Shown: piece by piece, positions 7,822 through 16,529 of the stretch
Position numbering within the stretch: the first letter of the stretch is position 1
How the letters are laid out: each line of letters begins with the position of its first letter
Source of the DNA: Arenibacter antarcticus
Lineage (GTDB): Bacteria > Bacteroidota > Bacteroidia > Flavobacteriales > Flavobacteriaceae
Direction: 5' to 3'
Assembly: GCF_041320605.1 (NCBI RefSeq)
Contig: NZ_CP166679.1
Span: forward strand, 2,528,001-2,592,000
Length of the DNA stretch: 64,000 nucleotides
The notes under the pieces: model-generated
The model's database searches: none
What the model was told of the DNA's origin: nothing
What the model saw: only the letters and a program-made list of their open reading frames with translations
Translations under genes and position numbers: made by a program

Positions 7822-9339
7822 CTAGCGCATTGCTTTCTTTAATACTCCCAATACACCTCGGATGAAAGTGGCGCTGGTAAGTACTTTTATAATGGGATTT
7901 TGTCGGGTGCTGGCTCTTCGGTTACTGGTCCTAGTGGTACTTTTTGAATCGGTATTGGCACTTTCTTTCTCAGCCAGTTTTTCCGCACGATCAATTTTGT
8001 CGTTCAGCATTTCATAGGCGCTTTCCCTGTCTATAGTCTCATTGTATTTTTTAACTAATTTGGAATTGCCTATCAGCGTATTTAACTCACTTTCTGTCAA
8101 CACGTCCATACGGCTCATTGGAGCCCTTACCATTGTGGCGGCCAAGGGGGTTGGTCTTCCCTTCTCATCCAAGGCAGAGATTAAAGCTTCCCCAGTTCCA
8201 AGAGAAGTTAGCACTTCTTTGGTGTCGTAATATTCAGAAATGGGGTAGTTTTCTGCCGTAAGTTTTATAGCTTTTCTATCCTTTGCCGTAAAAGCTCTTA
8301 GGGCATGTTGTATTTTTAATCCCAATTGGGCCAACACTGCATCGGGGACATCGGTGGGGTTTTGGGTCACAAAATAAAGTCCGATACCTTTAGATCGGAT
8401 TAGTTTTACAATGCTTTCTATTTGGTTCAATAGCGCTTTAGAGGCTTCATTGAACAGTAAATGGGCTTCATCTATAAAGAGCACCAATTCCGGTCTGTCA
8501 CTATCTCCTTGTTCAGGAAAGGTGTCGTAGATTTCCGCCAGAAGGCTCAACATAAAGGTGGAAAACAATTTAGGCCGGTCCTGAATATCGGTCAGTCTTA
8601 TGATATTGATATAGCCACGGCCCTTATCATCAATACGGGTAAGGTCGTTCACTTCAAAGGATTTTTCCCCAAAAAAGAGGTCCGCTCCCTGTTGTTCCAA
8701 TTCTATTACCTTTCTAAGGATAGTACCCGTAGAGCTGGTAGATATGCGTCCGTAGCTATCGGTAAACTCCTTTTTGCCCTCATTGGTGGCATATTGTAAT
8801 ACTTTTTTAAAGTCCTTAAGGTCCAATAAGGGGTAATGGTGGTCATCGCAATATTTAAAGATTACCGCTACAATTCCCTCTTGAGTCACGGATAGGTCTA
8901 GAATCCTAGACAAGAGTACGGGACCAAATTCGGAAACAGTGGCCCTTAATTTTACACCGCCTTGCTCGGATAGGGAAAGTATTTCTACAGGAAATCCAGA
9001 AGCGGTAAAAGGTAGCCCAATTTTCGCATGCCTTTCATCTATTTTAGCATGTCCGGGGCTTGGTTGTGCTAGACCACTAAGATCGCCTTTGAGATCCATA
9101 CACAGCACAGGGATTCCTTTTTCGGAAAGGTTTTCAGCCATTACCTGTAGGGTCTTGGTTTTTCCTGTACCTGTGGCACCTGCGATTAGTCCGTGCCTGT
9201 TCAATGTTTTTAGCGGGATCTTCACGAAGGCATTGGTCAAAGTTTCTTCATTAAGCATGGCCGCACCCATGGTTATGTAATCGCCCTTGGTGGTGTATCC
9301 TTCCTCTATATGTGCAAAGAACTTTTCCTTGGCATCCAT
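7822..9339 (-). CDS. HerA-like ATPase, DUF853/YjgR family
   Basis: Cytosolic P-loop ATPase of 505 aa related to HerA/FtsK DNA translocases. The Walker A GATGTGKT is at 54-61 and the Walker B LFIDEAHLLF near 287-296. The QNPTDVPDAVLAQLG stretch is typical of the DUF853 family. The C-terminus (about 435-505) is charged and Ser/Thr-rich. E. coli YjgR is the namesake, and its role is unknown. It is divergent from the exported RidA-like gene, with 85 bases between starts. Confidence 0.88.
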   Translation of the reverse strand: MDAKEKFFAHIEEGYTTKGDYITMGAAMLNEETLTNAFVKIPLKTLNRHGLIAGATGTGKTKTLQVMAENLSEKGIPVLCMDLKGDLSGLAQPSPGHAKIDERHAKIGLPFTASGFPVEILSLSEQGGVKLRATVSEFGPVLLSRILDLSVTQEGIVAVIFKYCDDHHYPLLDLKDFKKVLQYATNEGKKEFTDSYGRISTSSTGTILRKVIELEQQGADLFFGEKSFEVNDLTRIDDKGRGYINIIRLTDIQDRPKLFSTFMLSLLAEIYDTFPEQGDSDRPELVLFIDEAHLLFNEASKALLNQIESIVKLIRSKGIGLYFVTQNPTDVPDAVLAQLGLKIQHALRAFTAKDRKAIKLTAENYPISEYYDTKEVLTSLGTGEALISALDEKGRPTPLAATMVRAPMSRMDVLTESELNTLIGNSKLVKKYNETIDRESAYEMLNDKIDRAEKLAEKESANTDSKSTTRTSNRRASTRQNPIIKVLTSATFIRGVLGVLKKAMR

Positions 9340-9424
9340 TTGTTGAAATTTTTGATAAAAATAGGGTAATTTTAATCAACAGAAAAGCGCATTGTATTTG
9401 TGTTTATCCTTACCCTTCTTATTT

Positions 9425-9880
9425 ATGGAAAATTATAGCATTATCATATTTATTTGTTTGCTGACCTCTACCACGGAATTAATGGCGCAGCAAGTAGAAA
9501 TACCAATATTTCACAAGAGTCATGTGGAGCGAAAAAAAAATGCTCCTTTTAGTGATGCGGTACAAGTGGGGAACCTCTTCTTTTTGTCGGGCCAGATAGG
9601 AATGGACAATCATAAAAGTGAAGTGGTGAGTGGCGGAATAACTGCTGAGACCGAACAGACCATACATAACATCCAAGAAGTGCTACGGCAACATGGAATG
9701 GAGCTTGAAAATGTTATTAAATGCACGGTAATTCTCAGAAATATTGATGATTTTGCTGCTTTTAACGAGGTATACACCGGCTACTTTCCCCAAAAACCTG
9801 TCCGTACTACCTTCGCAGCCAGTGGACTGGCTATGGATGCAAAGATAGAGATAGAGGTGGTTGCCGTTAAAATCGAATAG
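9425..9880 (+). CDS. Exported RidA-family protein
   Basis: RidA/YjgF/UK114 proteins hydrolyse reactive enamine/imine intermediates released by PLP enzymes. The 151-aa product has the conserved core from FSDAVQVGNLFFLSGQIG to the VRTTFAASGLAMDAKIEIE end, with the catalytic Arg in PVRTTF. The family is normally cytosolic and about 125-130 aa; this one carries an extra N-terminal signal peptide (MENYSIIIFICLLTSTTELMAQ). Start 9425 was chosen over an in-frame ATG at 9392 for that reason. It would act in the periplasm, where its substrate is unclear. Confidence 0.85.
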   Translation: MENYSIIIFICLLTSTTELMAQQVEIPIFHKSHVERKKNAPFSDAVQVGNLFFLSGQIGMDNHKSEVVSGGITAETEQTIHNIQEVLRQHGMELENVIKCTVILRNIDDFAAFNEVYTGYFPQKPVRTTFAASGLAMDAKIEIEVVAVKIE

Positions 9881-9891
9881 TTTTTTGCGAT

Positions 9892-12264
9892 TTATTTGTC
9901 CAGCAAGCTTTGTTGGAACAGCTTATAGATACGTGTATATTCATCGGTCCAACTACTAGGTTCCACAAAACCGTGTCGTTCTACCGGGTATACGGCCATT
10001 TCCCAATTGTGTTTTTCCAATTCAATCAACCGTTGTGAGAGTCGCACCATATCCTGAAAATGTACATTGTCATCTACCATCCCGTGTAAGATTAATAAGT
10101 CGCCCTGTAATCCATCAGCAAAATAAATAGGGGAGCTTCTTCGGTACGCCAGACTATCCGTAACAGGGGTATTTAATATTCTGGCCGTATAACCATGGTT
10201 GTACGCCGCCCAATCGCCTACAGATCTAATTGCGGCACCAGCCTTAAAGGTATCTGGGGCGGTAAACATACCCATCAAGGTAATAAAGCCACCATAAGAA
10301 CCACCATATATTCCTATTTTATCTTGGTCCACTCCTAATTCGTTTACCAGATACTTGGCTCCATCTACATGGTCAGACAAGTCCTTTCCGCCCATATGGC
10401 GATAAATGCCTGTTCTCCAATCCCTGCCATAACCAGCGCTGCCCCTATAATCTATATCCAACACCGTATAGCCATTATCAACTAGGATATTATGGAACAT
10501 GTACTCCCTGTAATAGCTACTCCACCATTTATGAGCATTTTGCAAATAGCCCGCCCCATGCACAAAGATAACGGCGGCCTTATTTTTCACGCCAGCATTA
10601 GGTTTGTAGAGTCGCGCGTGTACGGCTGCGCCATCTTCGGCGGTAAAAGTGATTATTTCCGGATCGCGCCATTGGTACTTCTTAAATTCTGGGGTTGTGG
10701 AAAAGGTAATCTGTTTTGCCCCCTCTTTAGATTTTCCCCAAATAGGATTGTCTTGAAGGTAGAGTTCGGTGGGCTTATTGGCATACGAGTGAAGGATTGC
10801 CATTTTACTTTCATCTGGGGATAGGGTAACCTCATTTCCCCCAGTCATTTCCGTTAATTGTTGCAATTTTCCACCTCCTAGGGGCATACTATAAAACTGC
10901 CTGTCCCCAGGATGATTTTTATTGGCCGTAAAATACCACCTTTTTTGATCCTTAGATATTTGTGGGTCGTAGATTTCAAAATTACCAGAAGTCAAGGCCT
11001 TCGTTTTTTTGGATCTCACATCCATCACGTAAAGATGGGAATAACCGGTTTTTTCCGATTGGAACCAGATGCTCTTGCCATCTGGCATCCAATCTAACTC
11101 ACCTCCACGGTATCCGCCAATACCTGGACCTGCAACCCAAGCCTCGTCATGCTGATGGTCTAAGTTCGTAACTGTGCCGTTTTCTGGATCTAAAAGCACG
11201 ATCCATCTATCTTTATAATCGTTGGTATTAATATCTAGTACTGCGTGTTTTCCGTCTTTACTCCAAACTGGACCAGTAATATATCCGATCCTATTTTTAT
11301 TTTCATACGTCTTATCTGGGTAGTCCTTGGCATATTCCGGGATATAATCCAGTCCTTCTAGGTTATCTAGAACAACAGGATACACCTTTCTGTTTTGAAT
11401 ATCATAAACAAATAGTTCATATTCACTGGGTTGGTCGCCAACCTTCGATCGGGTATTCTGATCCTCGGTATAACCAGATTCTGTTACGTAATGAGGCACA
11501 ATGGTTCCTTCCCTATCAGAAGGTGCTTTAATGGATAGGTAGGTAATGAATTTGCCATCTGGACTAATTTGCAGATTTGAGATCGATTTCCCTTCGGGGT
11601 CAATTGGAAGTGGTCCTTTTGCTTCTAAACGTTTATTTAATTCCTCAGCCTCGTCATTTTTCGCCTTTCGGGTACGCAGTACATCAAAAAGTGCCAATTG
11701 ATCATTGTATAGCCATTCGTTTTTAATGCTTTTCTTTTGATCCGTTTTTTCGGATTTAAAGTTGGTCAGCTGTACCGTGGTTCCGCTAGATATATTCCAT
11801 GTATAAAGATTATCGCCCTTACTGAAAGCTACTTTGGTTCCGTTCTCGGTAAAATGTGGATTGCCCTCGTATTCTTCGGTGTCTGTAATTTGGGTAATGA
11901 CTTGTGTTTTTTGGTTGACGATAAATATATCCCCCCGTTTTGCGTATAATTTTAGGGATTTATCCTCGTTCAAAACCCCGCGCGTGCTCGGTAAGGCGAA
12001 TTCTGTCTCAAAATTGGTTTTTACCGTATTGGACGATTTTAAATGATGTGCATAAAGAGAGTCGCTATAGGCTTGTTCTGGATTCCAATTAAAATAAAGA
12101 GTTTGGCCGTCTACGGACCATTGTGGATTGGAAGGAAGATGCCCAACAAAGTTGTCCCCCTTCATTATTTCCTTGATTGACAGGGATGATATATTCTCTA
12201 GTTGAGCAAAACTTGAGGAAATAGACAATTGAAATATAACGCTTAGTAACCAGAAGTTTTTCAT
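9892..12264 (-). CDS. Secreted S9 prolyl oligopeptidase / DPP-IV-like peptidase
   Basis: 790-aa exported serine peptidase. Start 12264 gives a clean signal peptide (MKNFWLLSVIFQLSISSSFAQ); an in-frame ATG at 12363 would place 33 extra residues ahead of it. An eight-bladed propeller (about 35-520) is followed by the alpha/beta hydrolase domain with GGSYGG nucleophile Ser656, Asp731/732 in HGMVDDNVHF and His764 in VERHGF. The family releases dipeptides or short fragments from N-termini after Pro or Ala. It converges with the RidA-like gene (11 bases between stops) and stands alone. Confidence 0.9.
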   Translation of the reverse strand: MKNFWLLSVIFQLSISSSFAQLENISSLSIKEIMKGDNFVGHLPSNPQWSVDGQTLYFNWNPEQAYSDSLYAHHLKSSNTVKTNFETEFALPSTRGVLNEDKSLKLYAKRGDIFIVNQKTQVITQITDTEEYEGNPHFTENGTKVAFSKGDNLYTWNISSGTTVQLTNFKSEKTDQKKSIKNEWLYNDQLALFDVLRTRKAKNDEAEELNKRLEAKGPLPIDPEGKSISNLQISPDGKFITYLSIKAPSDREGTIVPHYVTESGYTEDQNTRSKVGDQPSEYELFVYDIQNRKVYPVVLDNLEGLDYIPEYAKDYPDKTYENKNRIGYITGPVWSKDGKHAVLDINTNDYKDRWIVLLDPENGTVTNLDHQHDEAWVAGPGIGGYRGGELDWMPDGKSIWFQSEKTGYSHLYVMDVRSKKTKALTSGNFEIYDPQISKDQKRWYFTANKNHPGDRQFYSMPLGGGKLQQLTEMTGGNEVTLSPDESKMAILHSYANKPTELYLQDNPIWGKSKEGAKQITFSTTPEFKKYQWRDPEIITFTAEDGAAVHARLYKPNAGVKNKAAVIFVHGAGYLQNAHKWWSSYYREYMFHNILVDNGYTVLDIDYRGSAGYGRDWRTGIYRHMGGKDLSDHVDGAKYLVNELGVDQDKIGIYGGSYGGFITLMGMFTAPDTFKAGAAIRSVGDWAAYNHGYTARILNTPVTDSLAYRRSSPIYFADGLQGDLLILHGMVDDNVHFQDMVRLSQRLIELEKHNWEMAVYPVERHGFVEPSSWTDEYTRIYKLFQQSLLDK

Positions 12265-12443
12265 GAGCAATATCTTGTTTACAATAATGTGATCCCAGAT
12301 TAGGTCTCCTAATGTTCTGGAAGAAGAAATCAGGTAAATATCCAAAATATTGGGAGATAACACAATGCTGTGGGTGAATTAATGTAAGGTTATTTCTCTT
12401 CTTGTGGACTCTATTTTTTAAAATGATGTAGGGTTGGTAGAAA

Positions 12444-13058
12444 TCAAATTCGGTTTTTTTCCTCATACTCCGGACAGTCCAATCTAATATCCGTGTTTAA
12501 TAACTCAGTTTTAAGGAGGTTACAATAGTCCTTTTCTTGATGTTTACTGTAGAATTTACATCCGTAACAGGTGCGTTGTACGGTGAGGACGCCGTTTTGG
12601 TTTAGATGATAGATTAGGTTGCTTAGGGTTCCAAAGAGTTGTTGCAGACTGGCCTCATCAATATCTTTAAGCCCATTTTTTAATGGAAAGGCAAAATCAT
12701 CTGTTTCTGCTACCAACTTTATTCCTGTGTCGGACAATTCAATGCTGTAACTCCGGCTGTCCGTGAGAGAGTAATTTTTGGTAATCATTCCTTTTTGATG
12801 AAGAACCTTTATAGCATCGCTAATGGTAGGTTTCGTTAGGTTAAATTCTTTAGCCAAATAGCTTACGTTGGAATCGTTTGGTTTGTGGTAAGCGATAAAA
12901 ATAAGAATCTGTATTTGAATGGGACTCAGACCCAGAAGTTTGGCTTTTTCCCATAGGAGCACTTTAAATGCTTCGGATATTCGTGATAGACCCGCAACAA
13001 TTTTACTTGAAATGTCGGAATTTTGATAGTCCGGATTAAAAACGCTCTTATCTTTCAT
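12444..13058 (-). CDS. MarR-family regulator with a four-cysteine C-terminal tail
   Basis: 204-aa winged-helix regulator. The MarR domain covers about 15-155 with the recognition helix near LTKPTISDAIKVLHQKGM (74-91). After it comes an extra tail with Cys164, Cys167, Cys179 and Cys195 in the pattern CxxC-x11-C-x15-C ending DCPEYEE. The spacing could bind an Fe-S cluster or zinc, or act as a thiol switch; that is inference. It is the next gene after a CxxC mini-redoxin on the same strand. Inverted repeats containing GTTAGGA and TCCTAAC lie both in the mini-redoxin promoter and upstream of this gene, so it probably controls both. Confidence 0.85.
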   Translation of the reverse strand: MKDKSVFNPDYQNSDISSKIVAGLSRISEAFKVLLWEKAKLLGLSPIQIQILIFIAYHKPNDSNVSYLAKEFNLTKPTISDAIKVLHQKGMITKNYSLTDSRSYSIELSDTGIKLVAETDDFAFPLKNGLKDIDEASLQQLFGTLSNLIYHLNQNGVLTVQRTCYGCKFYSKHQEKDYCNLLKTELLNTDIRLDCPEYEEKNRI

Positions 13059-13212
13059 AAAAATTCCTACTGGGGTTTTGGCCGACAGGTAAAATTAATT
13101 AACCTAATGAAATAACACCACTTTAAAGGGAGGTTTCTGTTTTTGTCAGTTTTCTTTTCTCCTTCCTGTGATGAAAATGTTTAGGTTTACTGAAGACAAT
13201 TTTAAAGTAGAT

Positions 13213-13248
13213 AAAGTTAGGACCCTAGCAATAAAGAATCCTAACTTT
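13213..13248 (-). repeat. Inverted repeat between the mini-redoxin and MarR genes
   Basis: Perfect 10-base arms AAAGTTAGGA (13213-13222) and TCCTAACTTT (13239-13248) around 16 bases. It may be a terminator hairpin for the mini-redoxin gene, but its arms repeat the half-sites of the operator at 13552-13570, including an exact GAATCCTAACT copy. It may therefore also be a second regulator site upstream of marR. Confidence 0.55.
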
Positions 13249-13276
13249 TTGGATTAAAAGAATACGTGAACACTTC

Positions 13277-13510
13277 TTATGCCTTTACGTCTGCCATTGA
13301 GGCTCCATAATTAATATGTAGCACATTTCCGCTAGGGGTTACTAGGGCGGGGACAGATTTAACACCTGCTTTCTCCGCTTCTGCGATTCGGGATTTACTT
13401 TGACCAAAATGTACAATTTCTACATTATCGGTGCCAATTAGTTCTAGAATCTCATGTTCTGCACTTAAGCATACTGGGCATCCTGCGTGATAAAAAACTG
13501 ATTTTTTCAT
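13277..13510 (-). CDS. Mini thioredoxin/glutaredoxin-like protein
   Basis: 77-aa thioredoxin-fold protein with active site GCPVC (Cys11, Cys14) near the N-terminus and a cis-Pro loop VKSVPALVTPSG near residues 50-61. It has no signal peptide, so it is probably a cytosolic dithiol redoxin. It is shorter than thioredoxin (about 105 aa) and nearer to glutaredoxin size. Its promoter carries a 19-bp palindrome lying between the -33 and -7 regions, consistent with repression by the adjacent cysteine-tailed MarR protein. Together they look like a thiol-redox sensing module. Confidence 0.85.
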   Translation of the reverse strand: MKKSVFYHAGCPVCLSAEHEILELIGTDNVEIVHFGQSKSRIAEAEKAGVKSVPALVTPSGNVLHINYGASMADVKA

Positions 13511-13545
13511 GTGTTTTCAATTAAGGTTGATGCATTATTGCGAAA

Positions 13546-13570
13546 CAAATATAGTAAGGAATCCTAACTA
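13546..13570 (-). promoter_or_regulatory. Promoter and 19-bp operator of the mini-redoxin gene
   Basis: On the minus strand TATATTTG (13553-13546) matches the Bacteroidota -7 consensus TAnnTTTG exactly. Overlapping and just upstream is TAGTaAGGAaTCCTaACTA (13552-13570, plus strand), palindromic except at the centre and one symmetric pair. A repressor bound there would cover the spacer between the promoter boxes. The start codon is at 13510, about 36 bases further on. No clear -33 TTTG is visible. Confidence 0.65.
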
Positions 13571-13695
13571 AATAAAGAAATTTGTGCTTTTTTGTTGATT
13601 GCTACAAGATTGCGCTCAAAGATGACCGACATATATGTCATATATCTTTTATTAAAATAGTAGGGCCAGAGCAGTCTATTTTCTATCTTTGCTAA

Positions 13696-14328
13696 ATGGT
13701 AAAAGAAGAAGTTTTAACGCTGGTAAATCAGGGGCTTATGCTTCCGTTGATGGAGGAATTCTACACAATACAAGGTGAGGGCTTCCACAAGGGAACGGCG
13801 GCCTATTTTATTCGTGTGGGAGGTTGTGATGTTGGGTGCCATTGGTGCGATGTAAAGGAAAGCTGGGACGCGGAAACCCATCCGCCAACGGGGATAGACC
13901 ATATTGTGAACAATGCCGTAAAATATTCGGACACCATAGTTATTACCGGTGGGGAGCCCCTAACTTGGGATATGGGGCCTTTAACGAAAGCTTTAAAGGC
14001 TAAGAATCTCAAGACCCATATAGAAACTTCTGGAGCCTATCCGCTTTCGGGAACCTGGGACTGGATCTGCCTCTCTCCTAAAAAGAATAAATTACCCGAG
14101 GGCATTATCTATGATAAGGCACACGAATTAAAAGTAATCGTATTCAATAAACACGACCTTATTTTCGCGGAGGAACAAGCTGCCAAGACCAATAAAGACT
14201 GTATTTTGTACCTACAACCAGAGTGGAGCGTAAGGGATAAAGTTGTCCCTATGATTGTTGATTATGTAATGCAAAACCCGAAATGGAAGGTCTCCCTTCA
14301 AACGCATAAATACCTGAATATTCCCTAG
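13696..14328 (+). CDS. queE: 7-carboxy-7-deazaguanine synthase
   Basis: Radical SAM enzyme converting 6-carboxytetrahydropterin to 7-carboxy-7-deazaguanine on the queuosine route. The 210 aa fit the short QueE class. The Fe-S cluster motif is C-x3-C-x2-C (Cys44, Cys48, Cys51 in GGCDVGCHWCD), preceded by EEFYTIQGEG and followed by the SAM-binding ITGGEPL. The ending VSLQTHKYLNIP is typical of the family. It stands alone here; other queuosine genes are not in the window. Confidence 0.95.
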   Translation: MVKEEVLTLVNQGLMLPLMEEFYTIQGEGFHKGTAAYFIRVGGCDVGCHWCDVKESWDAETHPPTGIDHIVNNAVKYSDTIVITGGEPLTWDMGPLTKALKAKNLKTHIETSGAYPLSGTWDWICLSPKKNKLPEGIIYDKAHELKVIVFNKHDLIFAEEQAAKTNKDCILYLQPEWSVRDKVVPMIVDYVMQNPKWKVSLQTHKYLNIP

Positions 14329-14567
14329 GAATCCCGAATTATTGAAAGAGAAATCGGGTTAAAGAGGGAAAGAGTATAAAGCAAAAACTTCGCTTTCTTA
14401 AGATTTATTTGAAAGTACTTTGGACTCTGCTGATTGGCAGGTTTGCCTTTCTCGTGATATGCAGGCGTAATCACCAACTTTGGAATTACTTCTAGACAAA
14501 TTTCGTATTCTCGGGCTCGCCGAGTAAGGGGCTCATCTCTCAATACTTTGTACTCAATACTACTTAA

Positions 14568-15347
14568 TTACCTTCCTCCATTGGCACGTAAATCCTTAAT
14601 ACACTCCACCCCAAATCCAGGAGTTCTTCCACCCTTTGCGGTCAACATTTTCGCCATACCATTCCCAAATTGAAGTTCTGCCCGCATTAGGCAGCCAGCA
14701 ATATTGCAATGGCTCTCCGCGCTGGGATCCTGATGTGGGACAACAGATGGAGATCCTATGTCGACCAATCCAAATAGATGTCCAGCTTCGTGGCATATGG
14801 TTGCGGATTCTACTTCTCCAGTGGATAATAAGATGCTTTTTGACGCCAATTTTCTAATGGTGGCCTCATAAATGACCATTGAAGTATTTCTATAAACTGC
14901 ACCTAGGGTAACCAAATCTTCTTCGGGTTTATCTGCATTGGATGAAGCATCTGAAAAATAGATATATAGACCCAAGGTATCTCCATTAGTGTACATCGTT
15001 CTATTCTTTGTTTCTAACTCAGAAATTTCCTTTATGCTCAGGCTATCTTTATCAGGGGAAGTCAACTCTTTATATACTACGCTAATCTCATCCTTGTGCG
15101 TGCGTTGGCTTAGCAGGGACACAAAATTGGAAATAGCGATTTCGGTAGGGGCAAATCCAGTAACATAACCTATTTGGATTACCAAGTTCTTATATTTTGA
15201 ATCGGAAAGAAAGTCGTTTGCGGAATCTCCCGGATCTTTTAAATTTGCAGTCTTATCTGGCGTCTTTGAAGTGTCTAGGTCATTATCCTTCGAACAACCA
15301 AGAGCGCAAATAAAAATTAGTAGTAACAATACGGAAATTTTTCTCAT
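14568..15347 (-). CDS. Metzincin-like zinc metalloprotease lipoprotein
   Basis: 259-aa lipoprotein (MRKISVLLLLIFICALGC, lipobox ALGC, Cys18); an alternative ATG lies two codons upstream at 15353. The C-terminal half holds HEAGHLFGLVD, an HExxHxxGxxD zinc site (His186, Glu187, His190, Asp196), the metzincin arrangement with Asp as third ligand. A later CLM (Met221) may form the Met-turn. Several Cys residues (CHEAGH, HCNIAGC, VECIKD) could form disulfides. It would be a cell-surface or periplasmic peptidase; the substrate is unknown. It stands alone, transcribed away from the methyltransferase only by shared direction. Confidence 0.75.
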   Translation of the reverse strand: MRKISVLLLLIFICALGCSKDNDLDTSKTPDKTANLKDPGDSANDFLSDSKYKNLVIQIGYVTGFAPTEIAISNFVSLLSQRTHKDEISVVYKELTSPDKDSLSIKEISELETKNRTMYTNGDTLGLYIYFSDASSNADKPEEDLVTLGAVYRNTSMVIYEATIRKLASKSILLSTGEVESATICHEAGHLFGLVDIGSPSVVPHQDPSAESHCNIAGCLMRAELQFGNGMAKMLTAKGGRTPGFGVECIKDLRANGGR

Positions 15348-15403
15348 GGTCATTTAATTTAATAATGGTCTGGCCACTTTAATAAAACGGGAAACTTGCC
15401 ATT

Positions 15404-16120
15404 CTATTTCCCTAACAAGGTAAGTTTTGCCAAATAATCATAGTGTTCGCCCTCGTATACCAGCTCACATGTCAGGTTATTTGCAATTGCTGCCCGTTGT
15501 AAAGTGTTGTAATCTATGTATAGCCAGGGTAATGGTTCGCTTTTCTGCCCCTTGTATTCCATAATAAAGGATACCTCTCCATAGTATTCTTGGCCATCTG
15601 GAATCCAATACCCCCCATCCTCATCCTCATCAAACATATATATTATATCACTGGAGTCTAATAGAATCTGACCCTTGGGTTTTAAAAGAGATTTTAAATG
15701 GGTAAAGAAAGCATCGATCTCGTTTAATTTCCCCACGATACCTATCCCGTTCATAAGCATTAATAAGGTGTCGTACTTTTGGTTCTTTACGTCTAAAATA
15801 TCTGCCAATATCACTTGATCAATACCTCTTTGTTTACAGGTTTCAACCGCGCCTGGCGAATTGTCTAAGGCCGTTACATTAAATCCTTTTTTTTGTAAAT
15901 AAAGGCTGTGGCTGCCAGCGCCACATCCAATATCCATAATGTTTCCCTTGCAGAGTTTTAAGGCTTTTTTCTCCAGATCGGGCATCGTTTTATACACTCT
16001 AAAAAGGTATGGTACGGGAATAACGTCTTCCTCTTCCAAGGAGGAAAAGGTTTTTATATCCTCGAAATAATTTCCATTTTGGTAATCCAATACCGCCTTG
16101 CCTAAGATATCCTTATTCAT
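15404..16120 (-). CDS. Class I SAM-dependent methyltransferase
   Basis: 238-aa cytosolic methyltransferase. The SAM-binding motif I is MDIGCGAGSHSLYLQKKG (about 62-80), followed by the acidic NVTALDNS motif and the ADILD motif. The Asp/Glu-rich SSDIIYMFDEDEDGGYW segment is unusual and may shape the substrate pocket. Substrate type cannot be inferred. It lies 56 bases upstream of the metzincin lipoprotein on the same strand. Confidence 0.82.
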   Translation of the reverse strand: MNKDILGKAVLDYQNGNYFEDIKTFSSLEEEDVIPVPYLFRVYKTMPDLEKKALKLCKGNIMDIGCGAGSHSLYLQKKGFNVTALDNSPGAVETCKQRGIDQVILADILDVKNQKYDTLLMLMNGIGIVGKLNEIDAFFTHLKSLLKPKGQILLDSSDIIYMFDEDEDGGYWIPDGQEYYGEVSFIMEYKGQKSEPLPWLYIDYNTLQRAAIANNLTCELVYEGEHYDYLAKLTLLGK

Positions 16121-16529
16121 TCAAATTTAGTGTTTCTATGCAAAAGTGGGATTTTTATACGTATTTCGAAGTAACTTTTGATAATATCAGAAATAATATT
16201 TTATTATTTCCGAGGGTACTATTTGTGTATGACGGAAGTTGAGGTGAGGGTTATTCTTGGGAAGAAAGAAATCTAATGAAATATCCATGCACCCTAAATG
16301 GTCGCCTTAGGAATTGGATTATTTCATGATTATGCACGATCCCCAAGAGGCTGATTTTCGATATAGCTCTCTTATTTCCGTGCAGAAATTTTGCAAACAG
16401 TTATTTCTCCTTAATTTTATAGAACCTGCTGTACCTCCCTTAGGGCCCTTCTTGTAAGGGCGTGGATTCCTTTAAATAGGAATTTTGTAGCACATCCATT
16501 TCATTGTAAATATTTTGTATTTTTAAATC
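16121..16529. other. Intergenic region without a gene
   Basis: A 409-base stretch between divergent genes. I found only a 15-codon frame (16229-16276) that does not look real, and a short hairpin CCCTTA/TAAGGG (16437-16460). The promoters for the methyltransferase and the desaturase should lie here, but no convincing TAnnTTTG box is in the expected place. Confidence 0.4.

Noticed and set aside
14325-14543. 72-aa minus-strand frame after queE
   Set aside because: It has no recognisable domain or signal and looks like a chance frame in the queE/metzincin gap.
16229-16276. 15-codon frame in the gap before the desaturase gene
   Set aside because: Too short, with no signal or conserved feature.
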